Source of the DNA: Nannobrachium achirus
Taxonomy: Eukaryota; Chordata; Actinopteri; Myctophiformes; Myctophidae
DNA length: 64,000 nt
NCBI GenBank assembly: GCA_963921795.1
Contig: OY997649.1
Span: 60,694,372-60,758,371, forward strand
Direction: 5' to 3'
This document shows positions 47,407-60,000 of the stretch, piece after piece (position 1 is the first letter of the stretch; every line of letters begins with the position of its first letter). The position numbers were made by a program, and so were the translations under genes. Below the pieces are notes generated by a model. It searched no databases. It was not told the DNA's origin and was given only the letters and a program-made list of their open reading frames with translations.

Positions 47407-47995
47407 CAGGGGCGTCAATTGGGTATGGCAGGAGTATGCAGCTGCCATACCCATGGGTCCAGGGGGAAAATAAAAGTTACTTTTAAATATAAATCCATGA
47501 ATGTTTCTTTGTCTATCTGTGCTGGTTATTATGTTGTTAAATTACAGTAAAATAACTACAAATGCAAAATGTAACACAAAATGGTCACTTTAACACGGTA
47601 TTATAATTATATATATTATATTCTCCCCATCTTGACAGAATGCTATATTCCCACGTTCTACAGGTCAGCTGCACAGGTGCAATTCATTATTGTTAATTGT
47701 GGCACGTTTACTAACAACATGCCAAGTTTAGCTGCACTTGAACAACCATTCCAGGCTGCCATATCTAGCCCAAGAAACCATAGAACCTGTGTAAACAAAC
47801 GGACAAAACTCGTTTTATCAGACATTGTGAAAATAGACGATCTACATGCTCACAACACCTCGCAGCGTGAGGCGTTGTGAGCATGTATATCTGCTATTTT
47901 CACAATAGAACCGTGTTATACAAAATGTAATGCCTCTTTTCCATGAGGACTCCCATCTTTGCCATACCCTAGCTTTTGCTGAGCTGACGCCACTG
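47407..47995. mobile_element. hAT MITE, CAGGGGCGTCAATT family, copy 3
   Basis: Exact 8-bp duplication TATCTATT (47399-47406 and 47996-48003). A complete module at 47824-47907 has the CATGC/GCATG variant and outer stem TTGTGAAAAT/ATTTTCACAA. Confidence 0.95.
47824..47907. repeat. palindromic module, CATGC variant
   Basis: Arms TCTACATGCTCACAACACCT and AGGCGTTGTGAGCATGTATA. Both arms have T:A where other families have A:T (CAAGC/GCTTG). Confidence 0.93.
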
Positions 47996-48540
47996 TATCT
48001 ATTCATACCTAAAACATACAGCAGGCAGACCTTTTGTCTCCTATATGAATTATTTCATGTCACAGCATGCTCACAAAATCAACTGTTGCTGATAAGAAAT
48101 TAGCGATCTAGAAACGTGGTGGAAATAAACAACGATACTGTTTAGATTAAATGGCCTACTTGGGAGTGTACGTACGCTAGAAACAAATGACTTTCTGAAA
48201 TCTCCATTTTGATTCACTGTGCTGTGTTTTCAATTTGCCTTAAGGAATTCCTAGGATTAAGTGGTTGTTTCTGTTTCCATTGTACCTGGACCTGTATCAG
48301 TCAGGCAATGAATTAACCCTCACAATTCTGAGTAACAAACAAACAAAGATATGCAAAACACTAAAAAAAAATGTGCGCTGACTTCTGCACTTAAACCAAG
48401 TCTCTTTTCTATCGTGTTTGATTTTCGCATGGAAAATGCAACGATGACTGCTTCAGTATTTACTAGGGCTGTCACGATATGCCTAATCCACGATTCAATT
48501 CAACATTCGATTCTATTAGTCAGGGGATTTTAATAAAACC

Positions 48541-49019
48541 TGGGAATAAATTCCTTACCAAACAATTTCTTCACCAATGTGTTCGTAAAGGTGTCTAGTA
48601 ACATATCTAACAAAGATTGAAATTCAACATCCCTCGGAGAATCTTTGACAGCTAGGGTAATTCTGTGTCTCATTTACTTACTATACACTATACTGTAAGG
48701 GAAATAATGACTCCCCAAAACTATGCTTTAAGTAGCATGTGAGGGGTCTAACTAGGTGTTTTTAATTATCCTGAATCCATTGCAAGCATTTGTTTTGCAC
48801 AAAAAACATTCTTTAGGCTAAAAACAGCCCCTCAAAAACCATGGTTTAGTGATGAGTCATCACTTTTCACAGTATAGTAAGTGAATGAGACCCAGAATTA
48901 CCCTAGCTGTCAAAGATTTTCCTAGGGATGATGAATTTCAATCTTTGTTAGATATGTTACTAGACACCTTTACGAACACATTGGTGAAGAAATCGTTTGG
49001 TAAGGAATTTATTCCCAGC
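48541..49019. mobile_element. fold-back element, about 170-bp arms
   Basis: GGGAATAAATTCCTTACCAA at 48541 recurs in inverse at about 49017. Shared inner blocks are TTCACCAATGTGTTCGTAAA, GTGTCTAGTAACATATCTAA and CAGCTAGGGTAATTCTG. It interrupts a TAGGGCTGTCACGATATG element that starts at 48464. Confidence 0.88.
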
Positions 49020-49039
49020 TTTGACAGGTATTCTGATAA

Positions 49040-50215
49040 CTAGAAGCTCGGCCGCGAGCGTCTAGTCGGCGGCCTGGCCAACTCGGGAACGATGTAAATA
49101 GGGAATGAATGCCCCGCCCTTTAATGCAATCCCCATTATACCTGTTGTCATAGGACCCATTTTGACCATCTGTTTGACTGTGTCCATGTATGCCCATATA
49201 TGGAGATATCTGTCTGACTGCGTCCATTTTATCCCCATATATGGAGATCTCTGTATCTGCCTGACAGTCGGCCGAGCGTCTAGTCGAGGACCGGCCTACT
49301 CGGGAACGATGTAAATAGGGAATGAATGCCCCACCATTTAATGCACACTCCATTATACCTGTTGTCATAACCTGTTTTGACCATCTGTTTGCCTGTGTCC
49401 AATTATGCCCATATATGTAGATATCTGTATCTGTCTGCCTGCGTCCATTCATGCCCATATGGGGATCTCTGCAGACACAGTGCCTTTTCTGGAAAACACT
49501 AATGTCAGACATTAGCTCCGCATACGGAGATTCCGGACCTTTCGCGCTGGTTCTGGATAACTGCATATCAGGTCAGGTTGAGGCCAGGTTGTTGGCACAC
49601 GCGGCGGGGAACGCGTGTGCCAAATTCTGTCTAATGCAAACCCCATTATACCTGTTGTCATAGGACCCATTTTGACCATCTGTTTGCCTGAGTCCATTTA
49701 TGCCCATATATGGAGATATCTGTATCTGTCTGTCTGCGTCCATTTTATGCCCATATATGGAGATCTCTGGAGATCTCTACAGACAGTGCTGGTTCCGGAA
49801 GACCCTGATGTCAGACAACAGCTCTGCATACGGAGAATCCAAACCTGGGCGCTGGGTTCCGAAAAATCGCGTATCGGGTCGGGTCGAGGCCGCGCACTGC
49901 ACTACCTGCTGCGGCAGGGAACACGCGTGCTGAATTTGAAGCTGGTGGGACGAACGGTTCTCAAGAAACGCGGATTACATACATACATACATACACACTC
50001 ACAGAGATTTTTTGTTGACTCATGTGGTGTACATGATGTCAGAGCCTTTTATGAAGTGATATCACAATGAGTCAGCGCTTGCTCCGGAACGGCCCGATGT
50101 CAGTCATCTCCGCATACGGAGATTCCGAACCTTTCGTGCCGGATCCGAAAAACTGTGTATCGGGTCGGTTCGAGGCCTAGCTAAGAACGTAGGCAAAGGT
50201 CTGAGCTATCTGTGT
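49040..50215 (-). mobile_element. Helitron, reverse orientation, 5' end unclear
   Basis: On the minus strand it ends CTAG (49040-49043) before T, preceded by the CTCG..CGAG hairpin. It shares GAATGAATGCCCCGCCCTTT, CCATATATGG units and GCGGATTACAT with the 5381-6951 copy. A second 3'-like end at 49262-49340 suggests two Helitrons in tandem. Perfect CCATATATGG at 49194, 49235, 49704 and 49751. Confidence 0.78.
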
Positions 50216-50520
50216 GCGAAATTTGGAATCTGTAGCACCAACCATTCAAGTTCAAGTTCAAGCCAGTTTATTGTCTGTTTACACAGAAATTTGTTGTAAT
50301 GTGCATACAGTGCCTACTAAAAACAAATACACCACAATAAAAACACAGACACATACAGACTACAACACAACACAAGGCCAGCAATAAAACAAATCCACCT
50401 GGAAATTGTCCAATTCCAAAATTCTAAAAAGTTCATTCACCTATCTACCCCCCTTCTTCTTGTTTAGGAGGGTGATGGCATGGGGCACAAAAGATTTCTT
50501 GGTCCTTTGCAACTTGTGCT
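50216..50520 (-). mobile_element. LINE 3' end: last ORF2 residues and tail
   Basis: On the minus strand about 50460-50520 encodes LQRTKKSFVPHAITLLNKKK, the characteristic C-terminal end of fish non-LTR reverse-transcriptase proteins (xxSFVPxAIxLLN). A 3' UTR follows, ending in a (CTTGAA)n-like tail at 50225-50245. 5' truncated, which is usual. Confidence 0.8.
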
Positions 50521-50780
50521 GTCAGGGCTCGTTCATGCGATTCGGGCCAATTCGGATTCGCGTCCATTGGCTTCAATTAGTAGTCAGGACTCCGCATATG
50601 GAGATTCCGAACCTTTCGCGTTGGTTCCGGAAAACCGTATATCGGGTCGGGTCGAGGCCTAGCTAAGAACGTAGGCAAAGGTCTGAGCTATCTGCGTGCG
50701 AAATTTGGAGTCTGTAGAACCAACCATGTGCTGTCAGGGCTCTTTCGTGCAATTCGGCCTCGGCTTCAATTAGTAGTCAC
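50521..50780. repeat. Helitron-associated direct repeat
   Basis: GGCCTAGCTAAGAACGTAGG and TGAGCTATCTGCGTGCGAAA repeat the block at 50171-50215. GGCTTCAATTAGTAGTCA occurs at 50568 and 50764. The LINE piece lies between two copies of the same block. Confidence 0.75.
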
Positions 50781-51130
50781 GATACTCCCTAACTATAAGG
50801 TCACGATTTGATTTGATTTGATTTGATTTCCGATACGATATACTATTAAAACCTCCTTTTTTCAACGCTGAGCGCAATATGACCATTCATTTTAGGCTAT
50901 TGTCTTGATTTGTAAAGAAAAACACTTGTTTCTCAATAACTCACTTTTATGTGAATAGCCTAACAACATGAGAATGAGAATAACAAAGTCTGAGGGTGCG
51001 ACGCCCCCTCGTGCCGCCGGGCCTGGTTTTAAGTGTTGCCTGAGAGGGGACACGGCACTCGTGACTCGTGTGGATCATATTCGCCAAGCGGTAGCCGTTT
51101 TGTCAAACTACCCGTCAAGTGCACTCATAC

Positions 51131-51600
51131 CAGTAAGACTCCCTAATCGGGAGATAAGCGACCGTCAGGTCACAGCATGATTTTAGGGCAAAATCTGTAG
51201 GAGCAGTGTCCAAAAATGTGTTTGAAAAAATCGACCTGATGGTGGCACTATAATATGAGACAGATCCATGGTGATGAGATGAGTGTAGACATACTGTGTA
51301 CCGATTTGTGTGACTTTAGGGCAGAATCTGTAGGAGAAGTGTCCAAAAATGTGTTTTGCAAGAATCTGCGTCATGGTGGCGCTAGAAGAGGGTCATCATG
51401 TGAGAATTGATGGGTGGAGGTTGTGGTTTGGCAGGCACGGAGTGTGTGTGCAAAATTTGGCATGGATCGGGGCAACGGTTGCGGAGATATGAGCAGGGCA
51501 AAAGTGTGACGTGTGACAGACTGACAGACTGACAGACTGACGGACAGCTGGTCGAGGTTTTGATAGTAACTGCGACCTAACAGTCGCAATAACTGACAGG
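51131..51600. repeat. repeat with GGAGATAAGCGACCGT ends, copy 4
   Basis: Same internal blocks as 30885-31660 (GTAGGAGCAGTGTCCAAAAA twice), ending TAACTGCGACC..GTCGCAATA. Confidence 0.78.
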
Positions 51601-54184
51601 AAAGCCAAAATATTTCCACACTTTTGACCGGGGGGGGGGGGGGGGGGGTATATAGCAGTTAGGGGGGGGGCTATACGTGTCTTGTTCAGGCACACTTTGA
51701 GACATAGACCGGGGCCGGGAGGTGAACCTGGGTCATGAGTCATGACCTTCCGATTACTAGCCAATAGCCATCCACTACATGTTTACATTACGTTTCCTTT
51801 ACTCAGCAAATTACGGGATGATGCAATTGGAATCGGCTGTTGCCGCCTAATGTCAGCGGTCGTCAATTAGACCCAACCGTTTGATCTATAATATATGCTC
51901 TATATTCAGCAGCCTTCCTCACTTCAACGACTGACCACCACCATACCGTATGCTCCTCCTCCTGCTGGCATAATATAAGGGTCAAGCGGGGAGATGGCGT
52001 GCAAAAAGACCAACAACTCCAACCTCTCTGGCCGTTCCTGGTAGCATCAACATGGCACCATTCCATCCCTCAGGGCGGGAAGTTAAATTGCCAAGATAGC
52101 AACACTGAGGTCTGCATTTGGACAAGAATGTAAAGCACTGCACCATGTAGCCCTCTACTTTACCTCAAGAGAAAAACATCACTCAGCATTTCTTAATTAT
52201 TTAAAACTCCCAGCATCGCTGCTCTTGGGCCCTATATGGTTGGTTCTATAGTTCATCCCTTTAAAGCTTTGCTGTGTGTGCCAGATATCAGATAGTTATG
52301 GCATATCTGAATCTTATCCCACCAACCGAAAGGGTACAGTACAGTGTAATGGCCCCGAGTGTTTTCAGAAGATCAAGGGAAATGTGCACATAAATGTACA
52401 CATACACATACATGTAAATACATATTTATACACACATACTGCACAGAGCACACATACTGTACACATAGGGATACTATTTAGAAGTAGGAACCATGCACAC
52501 AGCACCTTGAGCACCTCATTTGTGCTATCATGCATTAATGTACATACTTTGCTCTTTACCTTCTACTTACTACTGTTGCTATTGTTATTTATTACCTAGA
52601 CTGGGGCTTGGGAAACCACTATCAGCGTCAGAGACCCGCTGATAGCGATATCAGCAGCGGCACAAACGTGACACAAAGCCAATCGGGTAAGCCGATGCCT
52701 ACACCCCTCAAACACAGAGATTTGGGGAAAACTCTATAAACCCGCAGACAGACAGGTGTAGATATTTGTGGTTTTTCGTTTTTTTTGTGGAAATTAAGTT
52801 AGAGGTAAATCGGTCAGACAATGCCCCAGTTATGCCCGTGACAGACACACATAAAAATTAAGTTAGAGGTAAATCGGTCAGACAATGCCCCAGTTATACC
52901 CGCGACAGACACACATAAACACAGACAGACACACAGATGCTGCTAGCTACAAATGTCTGACTGAACACCTAGACTTTGAGAGGGAACAAGGGGGAGTAGG
53001 AGGTAGTGAGGAGGATGCAGTGGGAAGCACAGATTATGAATGAATGAAAGAACACTCCAATGCGTTGAGGAGAAGGGCTTATAAAGTGTTCAGGGAGACA
53101 CTAGCAGATGGGACACCAATAAGCTCTGTTCAGAGGAGGCATGGGAAACCCTGCTGCGACCCCAAATATGTTCTGCAAATGAAGTGTTTTGAATACACAA
53201 ACAATATGAATGACATCACGGTCACAGTACATTTCACAAGTAGGCGGCAGACCAGAAGAACGCACACCCTTCCACAATAGGCAACTCCAGATGAATGCAA
53301 GTTCATTGCTGTGCAACTTGACCAAATAGAAAAACTAAAAATGACACTTTTTAATGTATCTTCTCTCCTCTATTCCTTCCATTCGTTACTTCTCTTAAAT
53401 TACCATTTTTACTGCTCTAAGTTTCCATTTATGTACCGTATAACACTTTGGATTGCCTTCTGTGTATGCAATGGGTTGTGTCGATTGTGACGACACAGTA
53501 AGATTCTGGGCTTAACTCCACCCACTTTCAGCACCATTTTTGCCTTTCAGTCTTTGACACACCAAGATCAGATTGTTCAGTCTGTAGTTCTACTGGTTGA
53601 GAAAGTACTGTTGTGATGGTGTTGTACGGTGAATCTTCCATCTATATTCTATCTTTGTCTAGCAATAACTGCTGCGATTTTTTTCCCTCCTGGACTACTT
53701 TTGAGTCATTGTTGTGAATAACCTTGCGGTTTTAATAAATGTTTTTGCATCCTTAACCACAATCATCTTCTTATATTGCATGTTAACTTCAATCACTTTA
53801 GGCTTTGACTGCATTTCAATAAAACCATATTTGATCAACATAAATGATCACCCACATTTTACTGTTTATAGGGAATGTTATATTATAAACCGATCTTTAT
53901 TTCCAGAGCAACGGATGAATGAAACCAGGCTGTTCTGATCTGCTTGTGCGCTTTTTGTGCTCATTGAGAGCTGAAGTTGCGATTTAGCGTGATATCTTTA
54001 TATTGAGAGACAATAAAGTCTCAGCAAATGAAAGCAGACATCCCAAGGAACATATGGACATTTTTTAATTAAAATAATTAGTTAAAAATGTACTGAGTTA
54101 TGGCCGAGTCAAATTGCGAGTGGTCTTGGCAGTGGCTGCTGAAGCTTGTAGTGCAGGCTGTTCTGACAGATGTGCTACAGCAGC
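51601..54184. other. non-coding stretch with small tandem repeats
   Basis: Poly-G at 51632-51648. A two-copy 63-bp direct repeat at 52793-52918 (AGTTAGAGGTAAATCGGTCA). Nothing else recognised. The 78-residue ORF at 53044 has no known domain. Confidence 0.5.
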
Positions 54185-54680
54185 GGTGTTAAGTAACTAA
54201 GTACATTTACTTAAGTACTGTACTTTAGTACACTTTTGAGATATATGTAGCCTATACTTTACTTGAGCAATTCCAATTTACAATACTTTTACTTCTACTC
54301 CATACATGTCTGATCCAAATATTGTAGGCTACTTTTACTCCACTACATTTATTTCAAAACTTTAGGCTAATACTTTGTAGATTTTGATTATTATTACAAC
54401 AACAACACATACATTAGCCACTTCAGCCATATATACATGTTTTGGTCATTTGAAAATAGACGATATACAAGCTCACAACGTAAGATCTGCTATTTTTAAA
54501 AGATTTTTATATATTTGATAACTTGAAATGGGACATTCTGCACAATGAGTAGGCCTACTTTTACTTTTGGTACTTTAAGTAGGCCTACATTCCGATACCA
54601 ATAATTTAAAACTTTTACTTTTACTCAAGTAAATGTTGAATACTGGACTTCTGCTTGTAATAGAGTACATCTGAATCCCT
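54185..54680. repeat. ACTTGAGTAAAAGTA family repeat with module
   Basis: AAGTAACTAAGTACATTTAC on the left and CTTTTACTCAAGTAAATGTT on the right. A worn module (54452-54502) with left arm GACGATATACAAGCTCACAA and right arm AGATCTGCTATTTTT. Confidence 0.75.
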
Positions 54681-56815
54681 CTTCTGTCTGCAACCAGCGA
54701 ACTGTCATTGCCGTTGTCAGAATCTCCGGGGCTCGCTTCCTTCTACCCAAGAGTGTAAAAGGGCCAAGATGGTGGCCTGAATAGAGCTAGTTTGGCAAGG
54801 CCACACCTCAATCTCTAAGTCCATATGCTATTCACGCAGTCTCGCGTAGCCAGACAACTATTCCACAAAATCTCCGAATGCTATATAGAGTCTGGAACGG
54901 CAGCTCCCGACCGGCGAGTATCGGAAGTAGCCACTGCTGCACTGAACTGTGGTCCCATTGGAAACATAACAGAAACACAATAGCTCAGACAAAGTCATTC
55001 GAGCGGCCTATTCTTGTTATGGGTGTATAGTTTAAGAAAATGTTTGAAAACATCAATAACACCAATAACACCAGAGAAAGACGAAATAACGCCCCCAGAA
55101 ATATTGAAAGGAGACATAACGCTTCCAGTAGGACATGTTATTTGCTACTGCACCAAGGGAGCGGTTGCGTCACATCCGCTTTATCTCGCACTCATCGTTT
55201 CTATTTCCGTGCCCCAGACTGTTGACGGGAGCATTTCCCAAATCGCGGAGTCAACAGTCTGGCCACACAAGACTACTATTCACGTGAACTTGACATGTTT
55301 TGACATGTACATACTGCTCGCATGTACTCTATCTCAGCGAGTTGTGTTGTGCATGAGGAAAAGTTCGGGGTTTTACATGAACGGGGGAGTCAGTCAGTGG
55401 CATGGACATTGGACAAACGATCCCCGTTTTCCCTCATACCACTGGCTTGACAGGGACCATCTGTGAAGCCATCTGTGAAAACACTTCAGCGCTGAAATGT
55501 CTCCGAGCCACTCAACTCCCATCCTCTGTGGGGGCATTGTTCCAGGTCCTGCATCGCTGGAGAACAAACAGGAAAAACCTCCCAGAGACCAACAAGCGCT
55601 CATGCTGTCTCATGCCCTGGCCCTGATGGCAGCTTCGTCCAACGCACAGGGAGGGAGATGGAGAACAATTTTATCAACATAATATGCAGTCCATCTATTA
55701 TAGGCCTACATTTCCAGAAAGCATACAAATCAAAATGGCACTATGTGTGTCACACTAGGATAATTTATACTTCATCGCACAATAAAACTGAAAAAGAAAA
55801 TTGTGTTACGTAATTTCTGGTGAGCGAAAAGGTTGTGTATTTAAGTCGAATTTGCCTTAAGATACAACAGATCGAACTGTGCTGTTATGCTCCAGAATTG
55901 CATAAACCGATCAAGCATACGATCATGCTGCACATCAGAGAGACGTAACATTTACCTAACCGCATTCCACCAAAAGGCCTCCAATTAGTGTCTCGTTTGC
56001 ACAGCTGATGGTGAATCATCGCTGCTACAGTACGTCTCTCTGAGGCGAGAGGTGGGACTCTGAGAATTAGCTGTTGATGCATCGGTCAGCCTGTCCTCCT
56101 CAATTTGGGCTCAGTCTGTCTCAGGATGGTCAGGCGGAGGGGCAGTAAATCAACAAGCTAAACGACCATTGTGTAAGTGACCGTGCATCTAATTGATACT
56201 CAAAAGCATTACACTACAACAGCTGTCGGGTCTGTTGAGATAGTTTACAACACAAAAGGACTAAGACATTACAGTCTCACATCTCTCCTTTTGGTCCCTT
56301 GACTAGGCGTATAGCCGTGACTCTGCCCTGACAGCAAGAAGCGAACTTTGTGGATCTGGCACTGTTCAGCTGCCAGAAATTCGACACGCCCTCTTATGCC
56401 ACCAGCCAAATAGTAGGCTGCAATGCCCCTGAGTGTTTTCAGCAGAGCAATGTTTGCAAACACATGCCAGCTCTGGTAAAAAAACGAAATAGTGTGAAAC
56501 ACAAACCACAACACTAAGCTACTTCAACAAAACATCCAGCTGTGTGGTTACTGTATGCGACCTGCGTTGATGATGATGATCTGTGCGGCTTGAGCATCTC
56601 ACAAGCTAATAGCCTATATGCCGCACTAATCCTGAAAAATCTGCTAAATACCAGTGTCTCAACAGCAATGTTAATTTGCCAAGAGAGGCTGAGATGTGGT
56701 GCACCATCTAACTGCGCTGCAAATGACTCAACGACGCGGCTCCAAATTCAGGATGAAAGCCTGGTCATTGTTAACCCCCCGCGGTGGGAGTGTGGTGGCC
56801 CGAGGCCATTTTAAT
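54681..56815. other. apparently unique non-coding sequence
   Basis: No TE ends seen. The longest ORF is 150 codons (55014-55466, plus). It has no recognisable domain, signal peptide or splice support, so I do not call it a gene. Confidence 0.4.
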
Positions 56816-56817
56816 TC

Positions 56818-58953
56818 AATGGGAATACGTGTCTCGTACGATGTAGGACAGAGCAGACTGGTGGTCCTAATGATGAGTGAATACGTGTCTCATACGATGT
56901 AGGACAGAGCAGACTGGTGGTCCTAATGATGAGTGAATACGTGTCTCATACGATGTAGGACAGAGCAGACAGGTGGTCCTAATGATGAGTGAATACGTGT
57001 CTCATACGATGTAGGACAGAGCAGACCGGTGGTCCTAATGATGAGTGAATACGTGTCTCATACGATGTAGGACAGAGCAGACAGGTGGTCCTAATGATGA
57101 GTGAATACGTGTCTCATACGATGTAGGACAGAGCAGACCGGTGGTCCTAATGATGAGTGAATACGTGTCTCATACACTGTAGGACAGAGCAGACCGGTGG
57201 TCCTAATGATGAGTGAATACGTGTCTCATACACTGTAGGACAGAGCAGACCGGTGGTCCTAATGATGAGTGAATACGTGTCTCGTACGATGTAGGACAGA
57301 GCAGACAGGTGGTCCTAATGATGAGTGAATACGTGTCTCGTACGATGTAGGATAGAGCAGACTGGTGGTCCTAATGATGAGTGAATACGTGTCTCATACG
57401 ATGTAGGACAGAGCAGACTGGTGGTCCTAATGATGAGTGAATACGTGTCTCATACGATGTAGGACAGAGCAGACCGGTGGTCCTAATGATGAGTGAATAC
57501 GTGTCTCATACGATGTAGGACAGAGCAGGACAGGTGGTCCTAATGATGAGTGAATACGTGTCTCATACGATGTAGGATAGAGCAGACAGGTGGTCCTAAT
57601 GATGAGTGAATACGTGTCTCATACGATGTAGGACAGAGCAGACCGGTGGTCCTAATGATGAGTGAATACGTGTCTCATACGATGTAGGACAGAGCAGACA
57701 GGTGGTCCTAATGATGAGTGAATACGTGTCTCGTACGATGTAGGACAGAGCAGACCGGTGGTCCTAATGATGAGTGAATACGTGTCTCGTACGATGTAGG
57801 ACAGAGCAGACCGGTGGTCCTAATGATGAGTGAATACGTGTCTCATACGATGTAGGACAGAGCAGACCGGTGGTCCTAATGATGAGTGAATACGTGTCTC
57901 ATACGATGTAGGACAGAGCAGACCGGTGGTCCTAATGATGAGTGAATACGTGTCTCATACGATGTAGGACAGAGCAGACCGGTGGTCCTAATGATGAGTG
58001 AATACGTGTCTCATACGACGTAGGACAGAGCAGACCGGTGGTCCTAATGATGAGTGAATACGTGTCTCATACGACGTAGGACAGAGCAGACCGGTGGTCC
58101 TAATGATGAGTGAATACGTGTCTCGTACGATGTAGGACAGAGCAGACTGGTGGTCCTAATGATGAGTGAATACGTGTCTCATACGATGTAGGACAGAGCA
58201 GACCGGTGGTCCTAATGATGAGTGAATACGTGTCTCATACGATGTAGGACAGAGCAGACTGGTGGTCCTAATGATGAGTGAATACGTGTCTCATACGATG
58301 TAGGACAGATCAGACTGGTGGTCCTAATGATGAGTGAATACGTGTCTCATACCATGTAGGACAGAGCAGACAGGTGGTCCTAATGATGAGTGAATACGTG
58401 TCTCGTACGATGTAGGACAGAGCAGACCGGTGGTCCTAATGATGAGTGAATACGTGTCTCGTACGATGTAGGACAGAGCAGACTGGTGGTCCTAATGATG
58501 AGTGAATACGTGTCTCATACGATGTAGGACAGAGCAGACCGGTGGTCCTAATGATGAGTGAATACGTGTCTCATACGATGTAGGACAGAGCAGACTGGTG
58601 GTCCTAATGATGAGTGAATACGTGTCTCATACGATGTAGGACAGATCAGACTGGTGGTCCTAATGATGAGTGAATACGTGTCTCATACCATGTAGGACAG
58701 AGCAGACAGGTGGTCCTAATGATGAGTGAATACGTGTCTCGTACGATGTAGGACAGAGCAGACCGGTGGTCCTAATGATGAGTGAATACGTGTCTCATAC
58801 GATGTAGGACAGAGCAGACAGGTGGTCCTAATGATGAGTGAATACGTGTCTCATACGATGTAGGACAGAGCAGACTGGTGGTCCTAATGATGAGTGAATA
58901 CGTGTCTCGTACGATGTAGGACAGAGCAGACCGGTGGTCCTAATGATGAGTGT
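56818..58953. repeat. 56-bp minisatellite, about 38 copies
   Basis: Unit GAGTGAATACGTGTCTCATA continues CGATGTAGGACAGAGCAGAC and CGGTGGTCCTAATGAT. Variants fall at CAT/CGT before ACGATG and at ACC/ACA/ACTGGT. One unit (near 57525) has an extra base. A six-unit block repeats exactly with period 336 at the right end. A unit of 56 is not a multiple of 3, so no frame can persist. Confidence 0.98.
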
Positions 58954-59280
58954 CAGACAGGGACTGGTATTTTTCTAATCACGTATTGATTCTAATCCTC
59001 CTTGATGAGATTCTAAGGAGGAGGCAGCAGCCACTCCCTGTTGAGGCTGTGCCGCACGCGCATTAAAATAGGACCACAAGATGAGATGAAGTCATCTTCA
59101 CGTAGCACTACTACTGTGCCATAAAGCAAAATAAATATGCACAATAGTTCCATAATATCAGGTGATGATTTGGGATCCAGGAGGAACTAAGAGGAACATA
59201 CCGTAAAGGAGGCGTGTACCTTTACCAACTGTGACCATGGTAACAGCAAGATCAAAGGAAGAAATACGAATGATTAAACA
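58954..59280. other. non-coding flank of the minisatellite
   Basis: No feature recognised; moderately AT-rich. Confidence 0.4.
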
Positions 59281-59367
59281 GTGTGTGTGTGTGTGTGTGT
59301 GCGCGTGCGGGCGCGTGCGTGCGTGTGTGTGTGTGTGTGTGTGTGAGTGAGTGAGTGTGTGTGTGGG
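59281..59367. repeat. (TG)n microsatellite with GTGCGTGC interruptions
   Basis: About 80 bp of TG, with GCGCGTGCGGGCGCGTGC in the middle and GAGTGAGTG after. Confidence 0.95.
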
Positions 59368-59736
59368 TGGGTGGGTGTGGGGGTACCACCAGTATCTGTG
59401 CTGGGTTGCATGTCTGTGCCAACTTTCAGAGCTCATGAATGCAACCTACTTTAGTGCCAGAGGAACATAATTGAAATGACTCACAACCTATGCATTTTTC
59501 TTGACTGACACTCGGCAATCCATTAAGCAGGCATTAATTAAAAAGTAATACGGAGCCCTTTGCCAGGAGACAGCAGGGGCCTGACGACAAGCTGAAAATA
59601 CAAGATTCTAGGTACAGCTGCCTTGTTGCCTCAAGCCTTAAATTATGCAGTTAGTGTGAGCAGGCCACTTACTTTCTTTCCCCGGTTCTCTTTTTTCCCC
59701 ACCTCTGCCATAAACGCACATCTTTCTTTCCTCACC

Positions 59737-59739
<3 letters not shown>

Positions 59740-59785
<46 letters not shown>
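59740..59785. repeat. (CT)n microsatellite
   Basis: Roughly 20 CT units; a matching (GA)n run follows at 59938-59970. Confidence 0.95.
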
Positions 59786-59788
<3 letters not shown>

Positions 59789-60000
59789 ATGTCTTCTAAG
59801 AATGTCATCTTTCCCACTTGCCTCATTCATCCTCCCTTTACACATCATTTTACCTTCTTTCGTGCCTAAATCCAATCTGTGTATGCAGTGCACACAGCAC
59901 TGTGACGGGAGGCTGTAGGAAGCAGAGGAGGGCGAGAGAACGAGAGAACGAGAGAGAGAGAGAGAGAGAGCTATACAGTACACGGCACATGGGTGTCGTC

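Noticed and set aside
49009..49566. 185-codon minus-strand ORF
   Set aside because: It crosses a fold-back end and two Helitron ends and consists of the CCATATATGG repeat read in one frame. No Rep or helicase motif.
55014..55466. 150-codon plus-strand ORF
   Set aside because: No recognisable domain, no splice or codon evidence, overlapping ORFs in other frames; a length that occurs by chance in 64 kb.
56818..58953. CRISPR-like regular repeat array
   Set aside because: Units are contiguous with no unique spacers, and the context is a vertebrate genome. It is a minisatellite.
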